Below are positions 11,613-23,346 of a DNA stretch of 64,000 nucleotides, one piece after another. This DNA is from Herpomyces periplanetae (taxonomy: Eukaryota; Ascomycota; Laboulbeniomycetes; Herpomycetales; Herpomycetaceae): the NCBI GenBank assembly GCA_009733715.1, contig WMKJ01000012.1:118393-182392 (forward strand). Direction: 5' to 3'. Within the stretch, counting starts at the first letter, position 1; the number at the start of each line of letters is the position of its first letter. Both the position numbers and the translations under genes were made by a program. A model generated the notes under the pieces. That model searched no databases and had not been told where the DNA came from. It saw only the letters and a program-made list of their open reading frames with translations.

Positions 11613-13988
11613 CTATACAGAACTAATAATGAATCGTTTAATCCAGCTCCAACCTAGCAGAAACATAGGTCCTCCTAATACCCAACTTAGACACGATATT
11701 TGCCATAGATTGGCCTCATCGTACATATAAGTATTTCTCTGAGCAAGACGCTCGTACCTTGTTACAGTGTAGAAGGAAACAAGAATTCTTCGGTTGGTTA
11801 TATACTTGGACATTGCTAAATACCAGGCCAGAATTACGACGGTGCGAAGCAATGCGTCTAAACTGGATAAAATCCACAACTGACCTCGGCAAAACCGAGT
11901 CGCAATGAAACTTTTTAACAATACGTAACGATAGGTTAATATGTCTTGTTCAGTACACATAGTTAGGATAAACTCGTCTAAATCCGAAAATGCAAACGTT
12001 GATGTTACATCACTTAAGAGTTTGTAACATTTTTCCATTATGGGCGCATCGCACGACGCTTGAAACGAATGAATGTTGGTAGGATAACTAGCCATTATAG
12101 GTGGAACCCTTAATAATTTAATCAAACAATATTTCCACTTTAGCAATTTTGGTGTATCAATTGCCTGGGATGCATAAGGTTTGTCAGGTGCACACGAACT
12201 TTCGTGTGAACGGATAAAGTTAACAAAATCCAATGCTAAAGATTCATCTGACACGTGTAAAGTACGACTGCGTTTGTCACAGAGGAAAGCTTCGTGGAGT
12301 ACTGCAGTAGCTACATTATTGTAATGTATCATTCTTGAATAAAATGTTGGTGAAAGCACTTTGATGCTTAAACACTTGGCCGAATTATCTTGACATGATG
12401 AAGGATGATATTCCTTGGGTGTGGTCATATGTGCAGGACAGGATGAACGCGTGAAAGTTTGCGAATCACCCATTGCGTGGGGTGGTTCGTAGTGTACATT
12501 GTAAACGTTGTGCTCAGGAATGGGTAAGCTTTCCACGATATATTGCAGATAACGAGCAAAAATAGTGTGTAAAAATTGTTCAGACTGAGTTGCACGTCGA
12601 GCTATGGTAGCGAAATTTATAGCTGGAGCAGGATTGAAAGGTAGTTTACGCAGGAAATACAGGGAAAAGGCTTGCCTTAGAATGCGTGGAAAGGTTAAAA
12701 AGCCAAGCCATGCCCATGATAAAAGAAGTTTCACTTGCTGTAGAAAAGAGAGAGACTCCGGATCAACAGGTGGGCATACTGAAGTTATTCGAGCAAGTAA
12801 AGTTACAGGAGGATCAAAATTGGCAGAATAATTAGTAGGTTTGAGTTGAATTAAATTATCCAATTTGAACGTCCACAGGTTTGTACAAGGCGAATGACAT
12901 TGAAGGCTAGTAGCTGAAAGTTTGTAGAGTCCAGAATCAGAGTTGAAGGGGGATACGAAGAAATCTTTTTGCCAGCTATATGTGTATGAAGAGGATGGTT
13001 CAGATGGGGTAGTGGTTGAGGAAGTGGAATTGTTTAGATGGAGTAGGTAAATACGACGTTCGTCAAAAGTGTTGTTAACTTCGAGGATTAATAGAACAAG
13101 CTGATTTGATTCATTGTATAAATACCAGAAAGAGACTGGATTAAAGGAGTAACCGAGAATTTGAGGAGCTGTCACTAAATAAGCGTAATGCCATATGCTT
13201 CTGGATACGTTCTTTACCATGGTGTATTAGAGGATAGGGTGTGAGGCAAGAAAGTAAAGAATTTGTATACGTACATTTTGTTGGAGAAAATCACGTAACT
13301 TGGAGTATAAAGATGGTGATGTTTTTTCATGATAGGGTCTTCGTAGTAAATAATTTTTGGGATTTACATGAAACCATGAAGGAGATGACTTTTGGCATGA
13401 AAGATGTGTATTATCGATGGATACGAGACCACAGCGACCTGAGAAACCGACCGGAACGACGACCAGTAGATATGGGTAGATAAAAGTGTGACGAGAGGGC
13501 AGAAGTCTAGTATGGGTAACCCGGGCCTTTAGAAGTTTTGGACGAGGTATAGGATGGACAATCCGTGAATTATGTGACGATGAAGATTTAGAGGAGGTAG
13601 AGGTAATATTTGATAATGGGAAGAGAGGCGTAAAGTAAGGGCGAAGTAAATACAAGCATACAAAGACGGAGATAAGCGAAGTAAATAAGTTAACTGGGAT
13701 AAAGGAAGAAAAAGTAGAAGTGAAGTAAAATTTAGAAAAATAAAGAGAGATAATGATAGGCCATGGGTAAAATTTTCCTATAAACCAACCAGTGAAAAAG
13801 GAAAATACAGTGGAATCGAACCAAACGGTAGGATCTGAGTAAAATTGGCGGAAGCGAATAGTAGAATAGAAGAAGCAAAGGGATAGTTGAATAAGAAAGA
13901 CGAGCGGAAAAGAAGAATAAATGAAGAGAGAAAGGAAAAAGTAAAGGTAAAGTTTAAGGAAAAGTAGGATAAAGTGACTTAAAGACAT
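11613..13988 (-). CDS. DUF1365 family membrane protein
   Basis: Function unknown. Exons 13988-13275 and 13211-11613, separated by a 63-nt intron with donor GTACGT, encode 770 residues. The family core begins near residue 150 with the usual opening (KARVTHTRLLPSRHTF) and continues across the junction into the hallmark ILGYSFNPVSFWYLY and then LEVNNTFDERRIYLL, followed by DFFVSPFNSDSGLYKL. Splicing is what brings these together, which supports the model. Added to the core are an N-terminal block of about 130 residues with several hydrophobic, probably transmembrane segments, and a C-terminal region with further hydrophobic stretches (near WILSSLDALLRTVVILAW and the last 25 residues). In bacteria DUF1365 genes usually neighbour a cyclopropane-fatty-acid-synthase-like methyltransferase and a flavin oxidase; here a CFA-like methyltransferase lies 44 kb away. 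A role in membrane lipid modification is inference. The start is the first Met after a pyrimidine-rich leader. Confidence 0.8.
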
Positions 13989-14658
13989 AATGAGACGATG
14001 GTACTAGAAAAGAATTTTGGTAAAGTTAGACTAACCAAATTAAAAGAACAAAATGGGAACAATATAACATCAGTGAAACGCCAAAAGTTACTCTGTGAAA
14101 CAACAATCCAAAGATGCCGAAAAACGAAACTTTCCACACAACAGACCGAGGACCAGGGAAATTTTAGATTCCTAAATAGGAAATTTGTCGTAGGGCTGAG
14201 AGACGGGACGAACCGGAGAATTAAGATCAGACGGGATGAGGTACCGAAAAAGGAAAGGGATCGGCGAAGTCGGAATATGGAAGGAGAGGACAGTTGGGAG
14301 GAAGGTGAAGGGGGTAATACACAAGGAAAGGGAAGGGACGTTCTGGGAAAAAAGTGTTTGTCGTGACTGGAATAGCGAGTGGTATATAAGGGATAAAGGA
14401 GTGCTTGTGACAAGAGAAGTTGTGGGAGGGAGAAAAAATCGGATTTATAGATTCTGGAAATTTTCATTTCTACACTTGGAATTTAATAGTAATAGATATT
14501 GCAGTCTGGGAAAGTCTTACTCAAATTATTAAATGCTTAGCCAGGTTCACAGCCAGGAATTCTTCGGTCAAAGGTATAAAGGCGCGAGGCAGTATCAGGT
14601 ACGCGAAATCAAGGTTAGCGAGCTCGGTACAATACAGTGAGCAAGAATCACCTGGAGA
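13989..14658. other. divergent promoter of the DUF1365 gene and MPG1
   Basis: Shared upstream region of two divergent genes. The left 480 nt are purine-rich on the plus strand, so the DUF1365 transcript would have a pyrimidine-rich leader; this composition keeps one minus frame open (14467-13979) without any sign of a real product. The right part may hold the MPG1 promoter, with a TATATAAG at about 14382. Confidence 0.45.
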
Positions 14659-16239
14659 ATGAAAGGTAAATTGTGTTGCATTTTAGTAAAAAGTTTGTTG
14701 TGAATTAGACAGAGGAAGATACGAGTATACGGCAGTGCGAAATGTATTAAAGCATACACGTTTATACACTTGTTGGTATACATGTATAATATGGAATTAA
14801 CGTGATAATGTGCTAATAAATCTCATGAAATTGGTTTTTATTAGCGATTATATTAGTGGGCGGCTTCGGCACGCGTTTAAGACCTCTAGTACGCTTGAAC
14901 TGACAATTTCAAATTTACTCGAGCCATTAAACTTTGCTTGTTCGTGATTATTTTAAAGATGATAATATCATCAACGGGCAAATGTTTAACTACTGCCTCG
15001 GGTAAAATGATTTAATGAAAGTACAGGCTAACCTTTTAATTTAATTACCTTTCAAGACGCTCACCCTACCAAAACCTTTGATTGAGTTCGCCAATAAACC
15101 CATGATCTTACATCAAATTGAAGGCTTAGCGGCAGCCGGTGTTAAAGATATCGTTTTAGCCGTTAACTACCAACCCGAAGTAATGACCCAAACGTTACAA
15201 AAAGTATGAATATAAAAATAAAGTAATAAGAAATTCATATATGCTAACATAATGAAACCTAGTTTGCAAAAGAGTTCAACGTGAATATTGAATTCTCCGT
15301 TGAAACTGAACCTCTGGGAACGGCAGGGCCGCTAAAATTAGCCGAACACATTTTGAAAAAGGATAATTCGCCTTTTTTTGTACTGAATTCTGACATAGTT
15401 TGTGAGTATCCGTTTCGACAATTAGCCCAATATCATGCTGCCCACGGTGATGAGGGAACAATTGTCGCTACCAAAGTTGAACAACCGTCAAAATACGGTG
15501 TAATTGTCCACAAATCGGATCATGCTACACGGATAGACCGATTTATTGAGAAGCCTGTTGAATTTGTAGGAAATCGTATCAACGCGGGTATTTATATGCT
15601 TAACCCCACCGTCTTGGACCGAATTGAGCTGAGACCAACCTCTATAGAACAAGAAACCTTCCCGTCAATGGCTGAAGATGGAACACTTCACTCCTTTGAT
15701 TTAGAAGGTTTCTGGATGGATGTTGGACAACCCAAAGACTTCTTAGCCGGAACATGTCTATACCTCTCATCATTAACTAAAAAAGGATCTAAATCATTGG
15801 CTTCACTATCCGAACCCTACGTTTACGGAGGAAACGTTTTGATAGATCCTACCGCTAAAATCGGCCAGAATTGTCGAATTGGTCCCAACGTTACTATCGA
15901 TTCTAACGTTATAATCGGTAACGGTGTAAGGCTTCAACGATGTGTAATACTGTCCAGTGCAAAGATTAAAGATCACGCTTGGATTAAATCTTCCATTGTC
16001 GGATGGAATTGCATAGTTGGACAGTGGGCTAGATTACAAAATGTTACCGTTCTAGGTGACGATGTCAGCATTGCCGATGAAGTATGCGTGAACGGTGGAT
16101 GTGTCTTGCCTCATAAATGTATCCGGGAGAACATCGAAGGTAAATTATGCTCGTGTTCATTTGTGACTCTCCATTTAATCATCATTGCATTCGCTAATTG
16201 CTTGCCTCTCCAAACTTAGTTCCTGCTATAATCATGTAA
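14659..16239 (+). CDS. MPG1: mannose-1-phosphate guanylyltransferase (GDP-mannose pyrophosphorylase)
   Basis: Makes GDP-mannose from mannose-1-phosphate and GTP in the cytosol, feeding protein glycosylation, GPI anchors and cell-wall mannan. Five exons: 14659-14665, 14845-14888, 15057-15203, 15263-16139 and 16220-16239. They total 364 residues, the usual length in fungi. The first coding exon is only 7 nt (ATGAAAG); spliced to exon 2 it gives [17 protein letters not shown], the nucleotide-binding signature. Later motifs: [58 protein letters not shown], then left-handed beta-helix hexapeptides ([24 protein letters not shown]). The last exon of 20 nt supplies the conserved end VPAIIM. Without the last splice the frame would run on into a non-homologous tail. 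The gene is divergent from DUF1365 and convergent with the dehydrogenase. Confidence 0.95.
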
Positions 16240-16627
16240 AACTCATCCGCGAATACCCTTCAATTAGTCAGTTAAAAAGCAAATTCTGATGATCGACACA
16301 TGATTACGTGGTTTGAGTGATCAATATCCCAGAGTAATGAGACTCGTATTACCTCTCTCAAAAGAGGAGGAAAGTAACAGAATTTGCCTATTCCAACATA
16401 ATTTTTTAAATACGTTGAGTATAACCGGCGACGTGAAATTTTGCTTTAACTTTGAATCTACTTTGATTCATCATGAGGTTGTTTTTAGTACACAAATTAA
16501 TCCATACCAATCAATCGTAAGAGGCTAGTTAAATTCCCACAATGCGACGCAATCCAACTGTAATTAATAAACAAACGACAAAACAGGCTCATCATAGGTG
16601 TGCTATTTGTAATTTCGGTGTATACAA
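16240..16627. other. convergent spacer MPG1 / SDR
   Basis: Region of 388 nt between two converging genes, presumably both 3' UTRs. One plus frame (16313-16528) is open without recognisable content. Confidence 0.45.
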
Positions 16628-17710
16628 TCACCATTTTTCAAGGTACGGACGCAAATCAAACTCCCACGTAAATGCTGAACGAGGCTGAGTGTGTATACCC
16701 CAGTATGCTTCCGCAATCTATTTCTTGTTAGGTTTCGACTACTCTATTGAATTCAAAATTTTATACAATCCGCCATGCACTTACAGCATCGGGTTGTAAC
16801 ATCTGCTCCGGCGTAAGATTCCTGACGTAATCCCGAGTTATCGGTGTATTGATAACTCCGTCAATCACCGCGTGAGCAACATGAATTCCATGGGGGAAGA
16901 ATTCTCGTGCAAGTGACTGAGATAACGCTCGCATAGCAAATTTGGAGCTAGCAAAAGCACACATTTGGGCCGAACCACGAACTGAGGCCGTAGCTCCAGT
17001 GAATATCAAGCTGGGGGCTCCCATATCCACAGACTTATCGAACTGTGGAACAGCTTTTTTAAGTAAAGGGATAACGGCTTGGGAGAACAAAAATGCAGTG
17101 CACCTATATGCGTACAACAGTATACGTCAGCTATGAATTGATACACCAGCAAGATGGCCAAAAGCGATGAATATTGACTTGGATAGTACATACGTAGTGC
17201 CAGAAAGCATGGAAGAGTATTCATCGAGACTAGTTTCCGTGAAAGGTTTTCGCATGAACTTTCCGCTGGCATTGAAAACTGCAGCCTATGTAAAAACAAG
17301 TCTGGTAAGCTGAGCTGCATTGAATATTAGACCAATTCTCAGACGACACACGCATCTGCATACATGCAAACAAGCAAGTGTATACGACTGTATGCATGCA
17401 TGAATGCGCATGTGCAGCGCGGCCGACTGGAAGTACGTACCCCGATCGCGGCGTCATCCCCGAAATTTTTTCGAATAAATTCTTGTATACTAGCGGGGGC
17501 CGTAGGAAGAGATAAATCGGTCGCAAATGGTAACACTTTAGACTGTTTATATTGTGAAGTTATATCTTCAGCGATAGATTTCAAAGATGATTCAGTTCTA
17601 GATATCAAGACAACAGGGTAGCGTTGGCAAAATCGTCGAGCAATAGCTTTACCCGTGCCGGGTCCCACACCGGCGATAACGGCGACAAGATTAGCTGAAG
17701 CGGATGTCAT
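16628..17710 (-). CDS. atypical short-chain dehydrogenase/reductase
   Basis: Rossmann-fold oxidoreductase of the SDR superfamily; substrate unknown. Four exons, 17710-17441, 17285-17194, 17103-16785 and 16717-16628, encode 256 residues. Exon 1 carries the dinucleotide-binding turn (AGVGPGTGKAIARRF), exon 2 a VFNASGKF segment in place of the usual NNAG, exon 3 the central FTGATASVRGSA and SSKFAMRALSQSLAREF segment, and exon 4 the ending WEFDLRPYLEKW, shared by a group of fungal and bacterial SDRs. The position of the catalytic Tyr in YxxxK is Phe (FASSK), and the usual catalytic Ser is also not obvious. That subgroup commonly lacks the Tyr, so this looks like a family trait and not a mutation. 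Upstream Met codons extend the frame to 17815, but the conserved N-terminus fits Met at 17710. Confidence 0.85.
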
Positions 17711-18077
17711 TATGGTGATATATATGGATGATGTAATATGAAAAGGATAATCGCAAATGTATAAAAAGGTAACACGACCAAGAATGAGGTGAAAGAAAAA
17801 ACGAGCGGTGAACAAGCTTTGGTTAAATTGTTGCTATGAAACACTCGCGTACGTAGAAGACCCAAGTTTTAAAAATGTCCAAGATTCCGCGCAGTCGGGT
17901 GAAATGAGGCAAAATAGGAGCAAACAATCTGTGGGCTGATTGGTCGAGCGGAAAGTATTAAAACAGACAAGAAGCGCGTATACGCGGTTAATGCGAGAGT
18001 CCGCTAATTGAACAAGAGAGCGTGGGGGGACAATCGGGAGATAAAGACGAGGGGCAAGAGTCCGGGCGACCGAGGAC
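17711..18077. other. spacer between SDR and ROT1
   Basis: Region of 367 nt between two minus-strand genes; should hold the SDR promoter. Nothing specific seen. Confidence 0.4.
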
Positions 18078-19069
18078 TTATTGGTGCAAATAAAAGCATA
18101 GTCCGGAGAATATCACAGTAAAAGCGGCGATAGACCAAAAATATTGTAATAAAGGGTGATTGGTTACGGGTAAGCTATTGGTAACCTCGGTAGCAGAATG
18201 TCCAAGAGAGCCGATCCAGCGGCGAATTGGGGGAGGTTTAACGGTAGACTTGGTGGGTGTAGTTAAAGCGCGTGTTGGTAACATGTAAGGAGTAGATGAT
18301 ACGAGATATAAAGGCATGAGAGGTACACCATTGAACTTATAGAGATCTAATCTAGGGATTTTGTGGTAATCATCTGTATGAACATGATACCTTTGGAAGA
18401 ATTCACTTTGATTAAATCTTGAATAAATTGAGTATGGATAACGACAAGGATCCGAGAGAAGTTGACGGCCATCCGTAGCAAAAGGTTTTAAGTAAAGAGA
18501 ACCATTTGAATGACGAGACCAAGAGCCGTGTTGCCATTGAAGTAAACCCTTTACACAGGAAGGGTTAACAGGGTTTGGAATAGATCGGTAGTAAGCTGAT
18601 TCGTAGAAGCCATTAGCAGTGAAAGAGTAGGAAATTCCGGGTAATTGAGGCTCGCGTAAATTCTCATTTCTATAATCAAAGAAGGCCTAGTAGAACGTTA
18701 GTTATACATACGTGAAAGAGAGAAGGTGAACAAGTAAATAGTGAGAAGATAAGGTAAGCGAAGAAACTGTGAGAAAAGTGCGGGTATTTATACTAAGTGT
18801 GAAGAAAGGTGGGTGACACGATGAAGAAACGAAATAAGACGGTATTAAAAAAGGCATACAGGGCCTGTTAGCACTTTCCGCGATTTACTAGACCAAGTCC
18901 CCACGAGATCGAGTGAAGCGGTATTCTGGGCAGAAACGAGGAGGAAGGTGCGAGGTGTAGAAGCGAGACCCAAAACAAGCAACTGGGAAAAGAGGCGCAG
19001 GCGTAGGACGAATATGGAAAGAGCGATGAGCATCGTTTGAAATGAAAGTGCCAAAAAGGAAAGGACCAA
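18078..19069 (-). CDS. ROT1: ROT1, ER membrane chaperone-like protein
   Basis: ROT1 is an essential ER membrane protein in budding yeast that assists folding of glycoproteins and supports beta-1,6-glucan synthesis. Two exons, 19069-18860 and 18686-18078, encode 272 residues. The 173-nt intron ends CTAACGTTCTACTAG. Exon 1 has a hydrophobic signal peptide (Met at 19069, or more compactly the Met at 19033) followed by LVGTWSSKSRKVLTGP. Across the junction this continues as AFFDYRNENLREPQLPGIS, matching the ROT1 pattern TGP-FxDP-ExLxEPxLPGISYSF. Later family segments are NPSCVKGLLQWQHGS, DGRQLLSDPC, YSRFNQSEFF and LYKFNGVPLMPLYL. A hydrophobic C-terminal anchor of about 20 residues ends the protein, as in the family. 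The leader upstream is strongly pyrimidine-rich on the coding strand. Confidence 0.9.
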
Positions 19070-20385
19070 GAATTGGGCAGTGAAAAAGAAGAAAATGCGA
19101 AGAGGAATTAATGAAGTGAAGTATGTATGGATTGAAAGAATGAGATATGTAGAGGTAAAGAAGAGTGGTGAGATGAAGGGTGAGAGGGAGTGAAGGAGGA
19201 AAGAAGGAAGGAAGGGTAGGTGAAGGTGAAAAGGTTAGATTAATAAAACAACCCAACCAAAGGAGTAAAAGAAGAAAGCGGAGAAGTTAAAAAGTAATTG
19301 GAAACGAGGGGCTATAAAATGTGAATTAATAGAAAGACGTGGTGTGGCGGTGTCAAGGGGTCAAGACGAGATGAAAATCTCGCTACATATTAGGAAAGTG
19401 CAACGCAAGTTACAAAGCAGCCTTTCCAGATGAGGTAATAAGTTGGGATGAAATGATCGAGACTGTGGTATTCGGTTATATTATAATCCGGGTAGACCAG
19501 GCGGTTGGTTGTCGAAGCTTCACACTATGGAGGAGAGATGATAAACCAATATTCGTAGAAGTATAATTTAAAGGAGGTAAGTGAATGTATTTTGGTTCAA
19601 GGAATATTGTTAAATAATATCGATGATTACTGATCGACACACTGGTTAAAATGTTATAAATTATTTGTACAGTTCATCGCTCAATTTATCTACCTCCCTA
19701 CCGGATAAATCATTTATCCAGGCCCCATAGAAGGATGGGTAAATCTCGTGATATTAGACACACGGGCGGACGGAAGGACGAATGGACGAAAAAAAAAACA
19801 AAAGGGGAACAATATGCTGTGGTAATGAAGCAAAGAGTAAGTTAAGATTAATTTAACGGTAGAATATGTCGACGTCTATGTTTGGTAGCATGTACTGTGG
19901 AACATGCATGAAAAATCCAGTTTCCTTTACGGGTATACTCGCACGTGCTAAGTGTTACCTATTTAGAGCATTGTTCGGGGGAACAGGAGATTGTATTAAT
20001 CCAGTTATTTAAGTAAACCTTGTTAACATGAGTATATAAACGTTAATTGGTTTAACATGATCTAGACAAAATGAGAAGCACATATCCAAATAAATACTAA
20101 AATTGGTGTGAACTATGAGTTGAGTTTCTTTTTATACCTGATTGTGCAATCCATAAAATTCTATCAAGTTAGAAGTAATCTTTCAAATATTTTTTTGTTT
20201 TATATACATATAACATACATGAATTTTGACTTTACTTGGACATAGCTTATTGATAAAAATTTACCCGTCATATCGTCCTGTTTAACATAATCTAATTGCT
20301 TTTATAAACTTACTATTTCGATACTTATACGCACGACCGGAATACAATACAACAAGTAAAGCGATCACGAACATTCATCTTAGCT
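19070..20385. other. divergent intergenic region ROT1 / FAU1
   Basis: About 1.3 kb. The left 200 nt are the purine-rich complement of the ROT1 leader (minus-strand frame 19256-18888 is open for that reason). The remainder is AT-rich with a short A-run near 19789. No gene or RNA seen; it should contain two promoters. Confidence 0.45.
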
Positions 20386-21344
20386 ATGTTGTGTAATTCA
20401 TCGGCATATACACTATCATCGATGACAGTAGCTTCGATTAAACATCGTTTGAGACGTCAAGTTAAACCTCTGCTGAAAAATATTTCATCCGAACAGTTAA
20501 AGTTACAGTGTAAGTGGTATGGGGAGTTTTCATTACTGTACGTAAATAATAGGAATTACGCGGTGGAAATGTTTAAGTTAATCATTAATGCTTTATGAGG
20601 AATTTTAGCGAAACTGGTAACTCAGTGTGTACTCCAAATGAAAGAGTTTCAAAATTCGCGAAACATTTCCATTTACATGCCAATGCCAGTTGGTGAAATA
20701 CAAACTCAAGATATCGTTGAGGAGGCATTTCAACAACAAAAGAATGTTTTTATACCGTATATCAGCCAAGGCAATGCAAACAAATCGGTAATGAACATGT
20801 TACTACTTCTTGATCGGGATGACTGGTTTTCGTTACAGTCAGATGCGTGGGGTATTCCTTCGCTGAGCGCCAGTACGGCGGCAAATCGTGCCAACTGCTT
20901 TGGAGGGTATGGGCCAGATATGTACAGTAAAGAAGATAAAATTCCTTCAAGTGTAAAGACGCAGTATAATGTAACAGATGGGTTACCAGTTTATAAACTG
21001 GATTTAATCCTTGTGCCGGGTCTATTATTTGATAGACAAATGGCCCGACTTGGACGTGGAAAGGGATTTTATGATTCATTTTTCTCTTTCATGTCGAAAC
21101 ATGAGCTTTATAGTAACGAATTTGGCATGCCAACGTTGGGTAAGTTAAATGAGGGGGAATGTTAATAAAGGTACAGGTACAGATACTAAGGGAGAGCACA
21201 GTGGGGATGGCTTTGAATGAGCAAATGCTTAATGAAGGAGAGAAATTACCAATTGGCAAACATGATTGGTACATGGATAAGGTGATTCAAGGTAGCGGAG
21301 TTATACGATGGAAAAATGCCGTTGAAGATAACCGGGAAGAATAG
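20386..21344 (+). CDS. FAU1: 5-formyltetrahydrofolate cyclo-ligase
   Basis: Converts 5-formyl-THF to 5,10-methenyl-THF with ATP, recycling a folate storage form. Exons 20386-20509, 20609-21139 and 21202-21344 give 265 residues, or 253 if translation starts at the second Met (20422), whose context (MTVASIKHRLRRQVKPLLK) resembles the family start better. The extra 12 residues could extend a targeting sequence. Family features: IYMPMPVGEIQT, the long substrate-loop region, LDLILVPGLLFD, and the C-terminal signature GRGKGFYDSF; exon 3 adds VGMALNEQ and the terminal KHDWYMDKVI. Introns are 99 and 62 nt, both inferred from splice sites that restore motifs. The protein is longer than yeast Fau1 (about 210), mainly from a 40-residue insertion in the middle containing GGYGPDMYSKED. 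Confidence 0.9.
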
Positions 21345-22114
21345 GGATAAGAGAGAATAGAATTATTATGTGGAAGCAGAGATTGATTAAAGTGTAGCAT
21401 ATACTTTTGCCTTTTATGAAATTGTGCCGGCTTACTTTACTCCACAATCCACGTTAGATCAAGCCTATTTGTTATTAAGTATAGGCAAGGGAAAAGTTTT
21501 GGTCAGGTTGTACATTAAAGCAGGGGTAGAATTGGGTGTTGGTAGGTCAAATATTTTGGTAAGTTGGTCCTAAATTTGGGAGGAATGAATATACTCGGGG
21601 TAAAGAGATATATTTTCAATGAAATCGATTACTTTACACGATAATAGAATTATACAAGAGGTGGAAATGTCAAGGATAGTAACATATATATACATATATA
21701 CTGTAATTTTTATTTTGAATGATTTTCAACTGAAAATAGGGTATAGAAATTTCAGCAGCTCTACATGAGAATAACGAGATTTATTGAGTTTTGAAGACTA
21801 TAAAGTTTAGATGTTAAGGAAAAAATTAAACATAAGGGGTTTGATAGGGTATAGATTATAGGGAAGCAGGGTTAAAGTGGATAATGGATGAAAAGGCCAT
21901 GTAAAAGAGTACACAAGAGATAAATGAAAGAGTTCACTATATGAAAAATTGAGAGTTACTCAAGACTTAGTTAAAGAAAAAGTGTAAACAGAAACCCCGA
22001 ATTGAAGATAAACCAAAAACGGCGGACACGTGCAAGGGGAAAGTTATGGCATTTCCTAAACGGGCAATTGGCTATACAAGCGGTAGGTGCAAGTGAGTTT
22101 GGGGAAAGGGCGAA
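21345..22114. other. convergent spacer FAU1 / SME1
   Basis: AT-rich region of 770 nt between converging genes. It contains a short TA-rich alternation near 21682-21700 (ATATATATACATATATAC). No gene seen. Confidence 0.45.
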
Positions 22115-22684
22115 TTACTGATCGATGGCTTGGATCAAAGACACATTTTCACCCTTAAGAAGGATGCGACCTGATGGAGAGGTTAGCGGGGATATGGATG
22201 TGGATGATGGAGGTTAAAAGCGCATTTAAAAGAGACGATATGACAGTGGCATTTTTGTACGCCAAATATAACATGACAAAGGAATTTGATGATAGGGTAG
22301 ATGTGGGTGGGTGTGGGTTTAGACGCAGGCAAAGTCATTATTAACAAACCTAATTTGCGACGGGATTCCTCGGTACTTTTAGTAGCAAGTAGAACCTCTG
22401 TGGCATCATCAATAACCAAATTCATAAATTCGTCAAAACCCTAAACAGCTTAGACCTCGTGGGTTCAGTAACGATTAATGGTTGGATAATAAGAAAAGGC
22501 ATTATGATATATTATAATTTTATATAGCTAGAATACGCATACGTACTCTGATTCTTCCTTCGATTCGCATGTTAATTTGCTCGTACAACCAAACGGATAC
22601 AAGGCGCTTATTAGAAAGTAAACTGAATATAAAGTTAATGGGAGGAAAGAGAACTTTTTTCCCTCCGCCACCACGGCCTGCCAT
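22115..22684 (-). CDS. SME1: small nuclear ribonucleoprotein Sm-E
   Basis: One of the seven Sm proteins that form the ring on spliceosomal snRNAs. Three exons, 22684-22547, 22440-22350 and 22170-22115, encode 94 residues, matching yeast and animal Sm-E. Exon 1 ([20 protein letters not shown] start) continues with [18 protein letters not shown]; exon 2 begins [16 protein letters not shown], the Sm1 motif; exon 3 completes [15 protein letters not shown], the Sm2 motif. None of the exons would be found by a simple longest-frame scan except part of exon 2. The second intron uses an unusual donor, GTTTGT, and its acceptor CATCAG|GT is needed to restore Sm2. It is divergent from the importin gene. 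Confidence 0.93.
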
Positions 22685-23346
22685 TACCACGGGGTAAAAT
22701 TTAATTGCAACAAATCTAGCTGTTCAACTCCAACTTTAGCCTAACATTAACTACCAAAGTACGATAAAATTACTACGATCAACCACCACGAGCAAGTCCA
22801 ACTCTACACTTAGCAAAAGTACAATTATATCAGATACACAAATTACCGAATTTACCAAATCTTCTTCGCCCTTGGAAATTTCTTCCTTATCCACCTGCCA
22901 CAGGAGACACCCGCGCCACCTTCTACTTGCCACAGGTGGCAATGACAGTGTGATGCACGTGATCCTAGGCTTGGTTCGCTAAAGTTCAGGTTGGGTGATT
23001 AATACGGAGTGGAAGCAAGCTGAGGATTTTTGCTATACTTCAGCAACATTTATTTTACTAGATTTTTCAGGATAATATGGTGAAATATTTAATCGTACAA
23101 TTTTATTAAGTTTTTTTTTATAAAAAAAAGAGGAATTAAAAGCTGAAAACTATCTGAGGAAAGTAAACGATTGATTTTTATGATTATCTTTATTCCAATA
23201 AGCCATCCTCGCTTGTCGGGTCAACTAATCTGCAAAGTCGAACAAAAGTGTGTGGGAAATTGAAAAAAGTGGTAGCGAAGTTTACTCGATTTAAGTGATA
23301 CTTTTAGAGGGGGACGTTGTTACACGCAGGACTTGAAGGGCTTGTG
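22685..23346. other. divergent promoter region SME1 / MTR10
   Basis: About 660 nt between two divergent genes. An AT-rich block with T- and A-runs lies near 23108-23135. A minus frame (22942-22751) is open but without known content. Confidence 0.45.

Noticed and set aside
13796-13825. TGGTTCGATTCCA on the minus strand, resembling a tRNA B box
   Set aside because: It lies within the DUF1365 coding exon; there is no A box at the right distance and no acceptor stem.
13979-14467. 162-codon minus frame overlapping the DUF1365 start by 10 nt
   Set aside because: Composition is Ser/Leu/Phe/Pro-rich as expected from a pyrimidine-rich leader where stops are rare; no family match and no separate gene signal.
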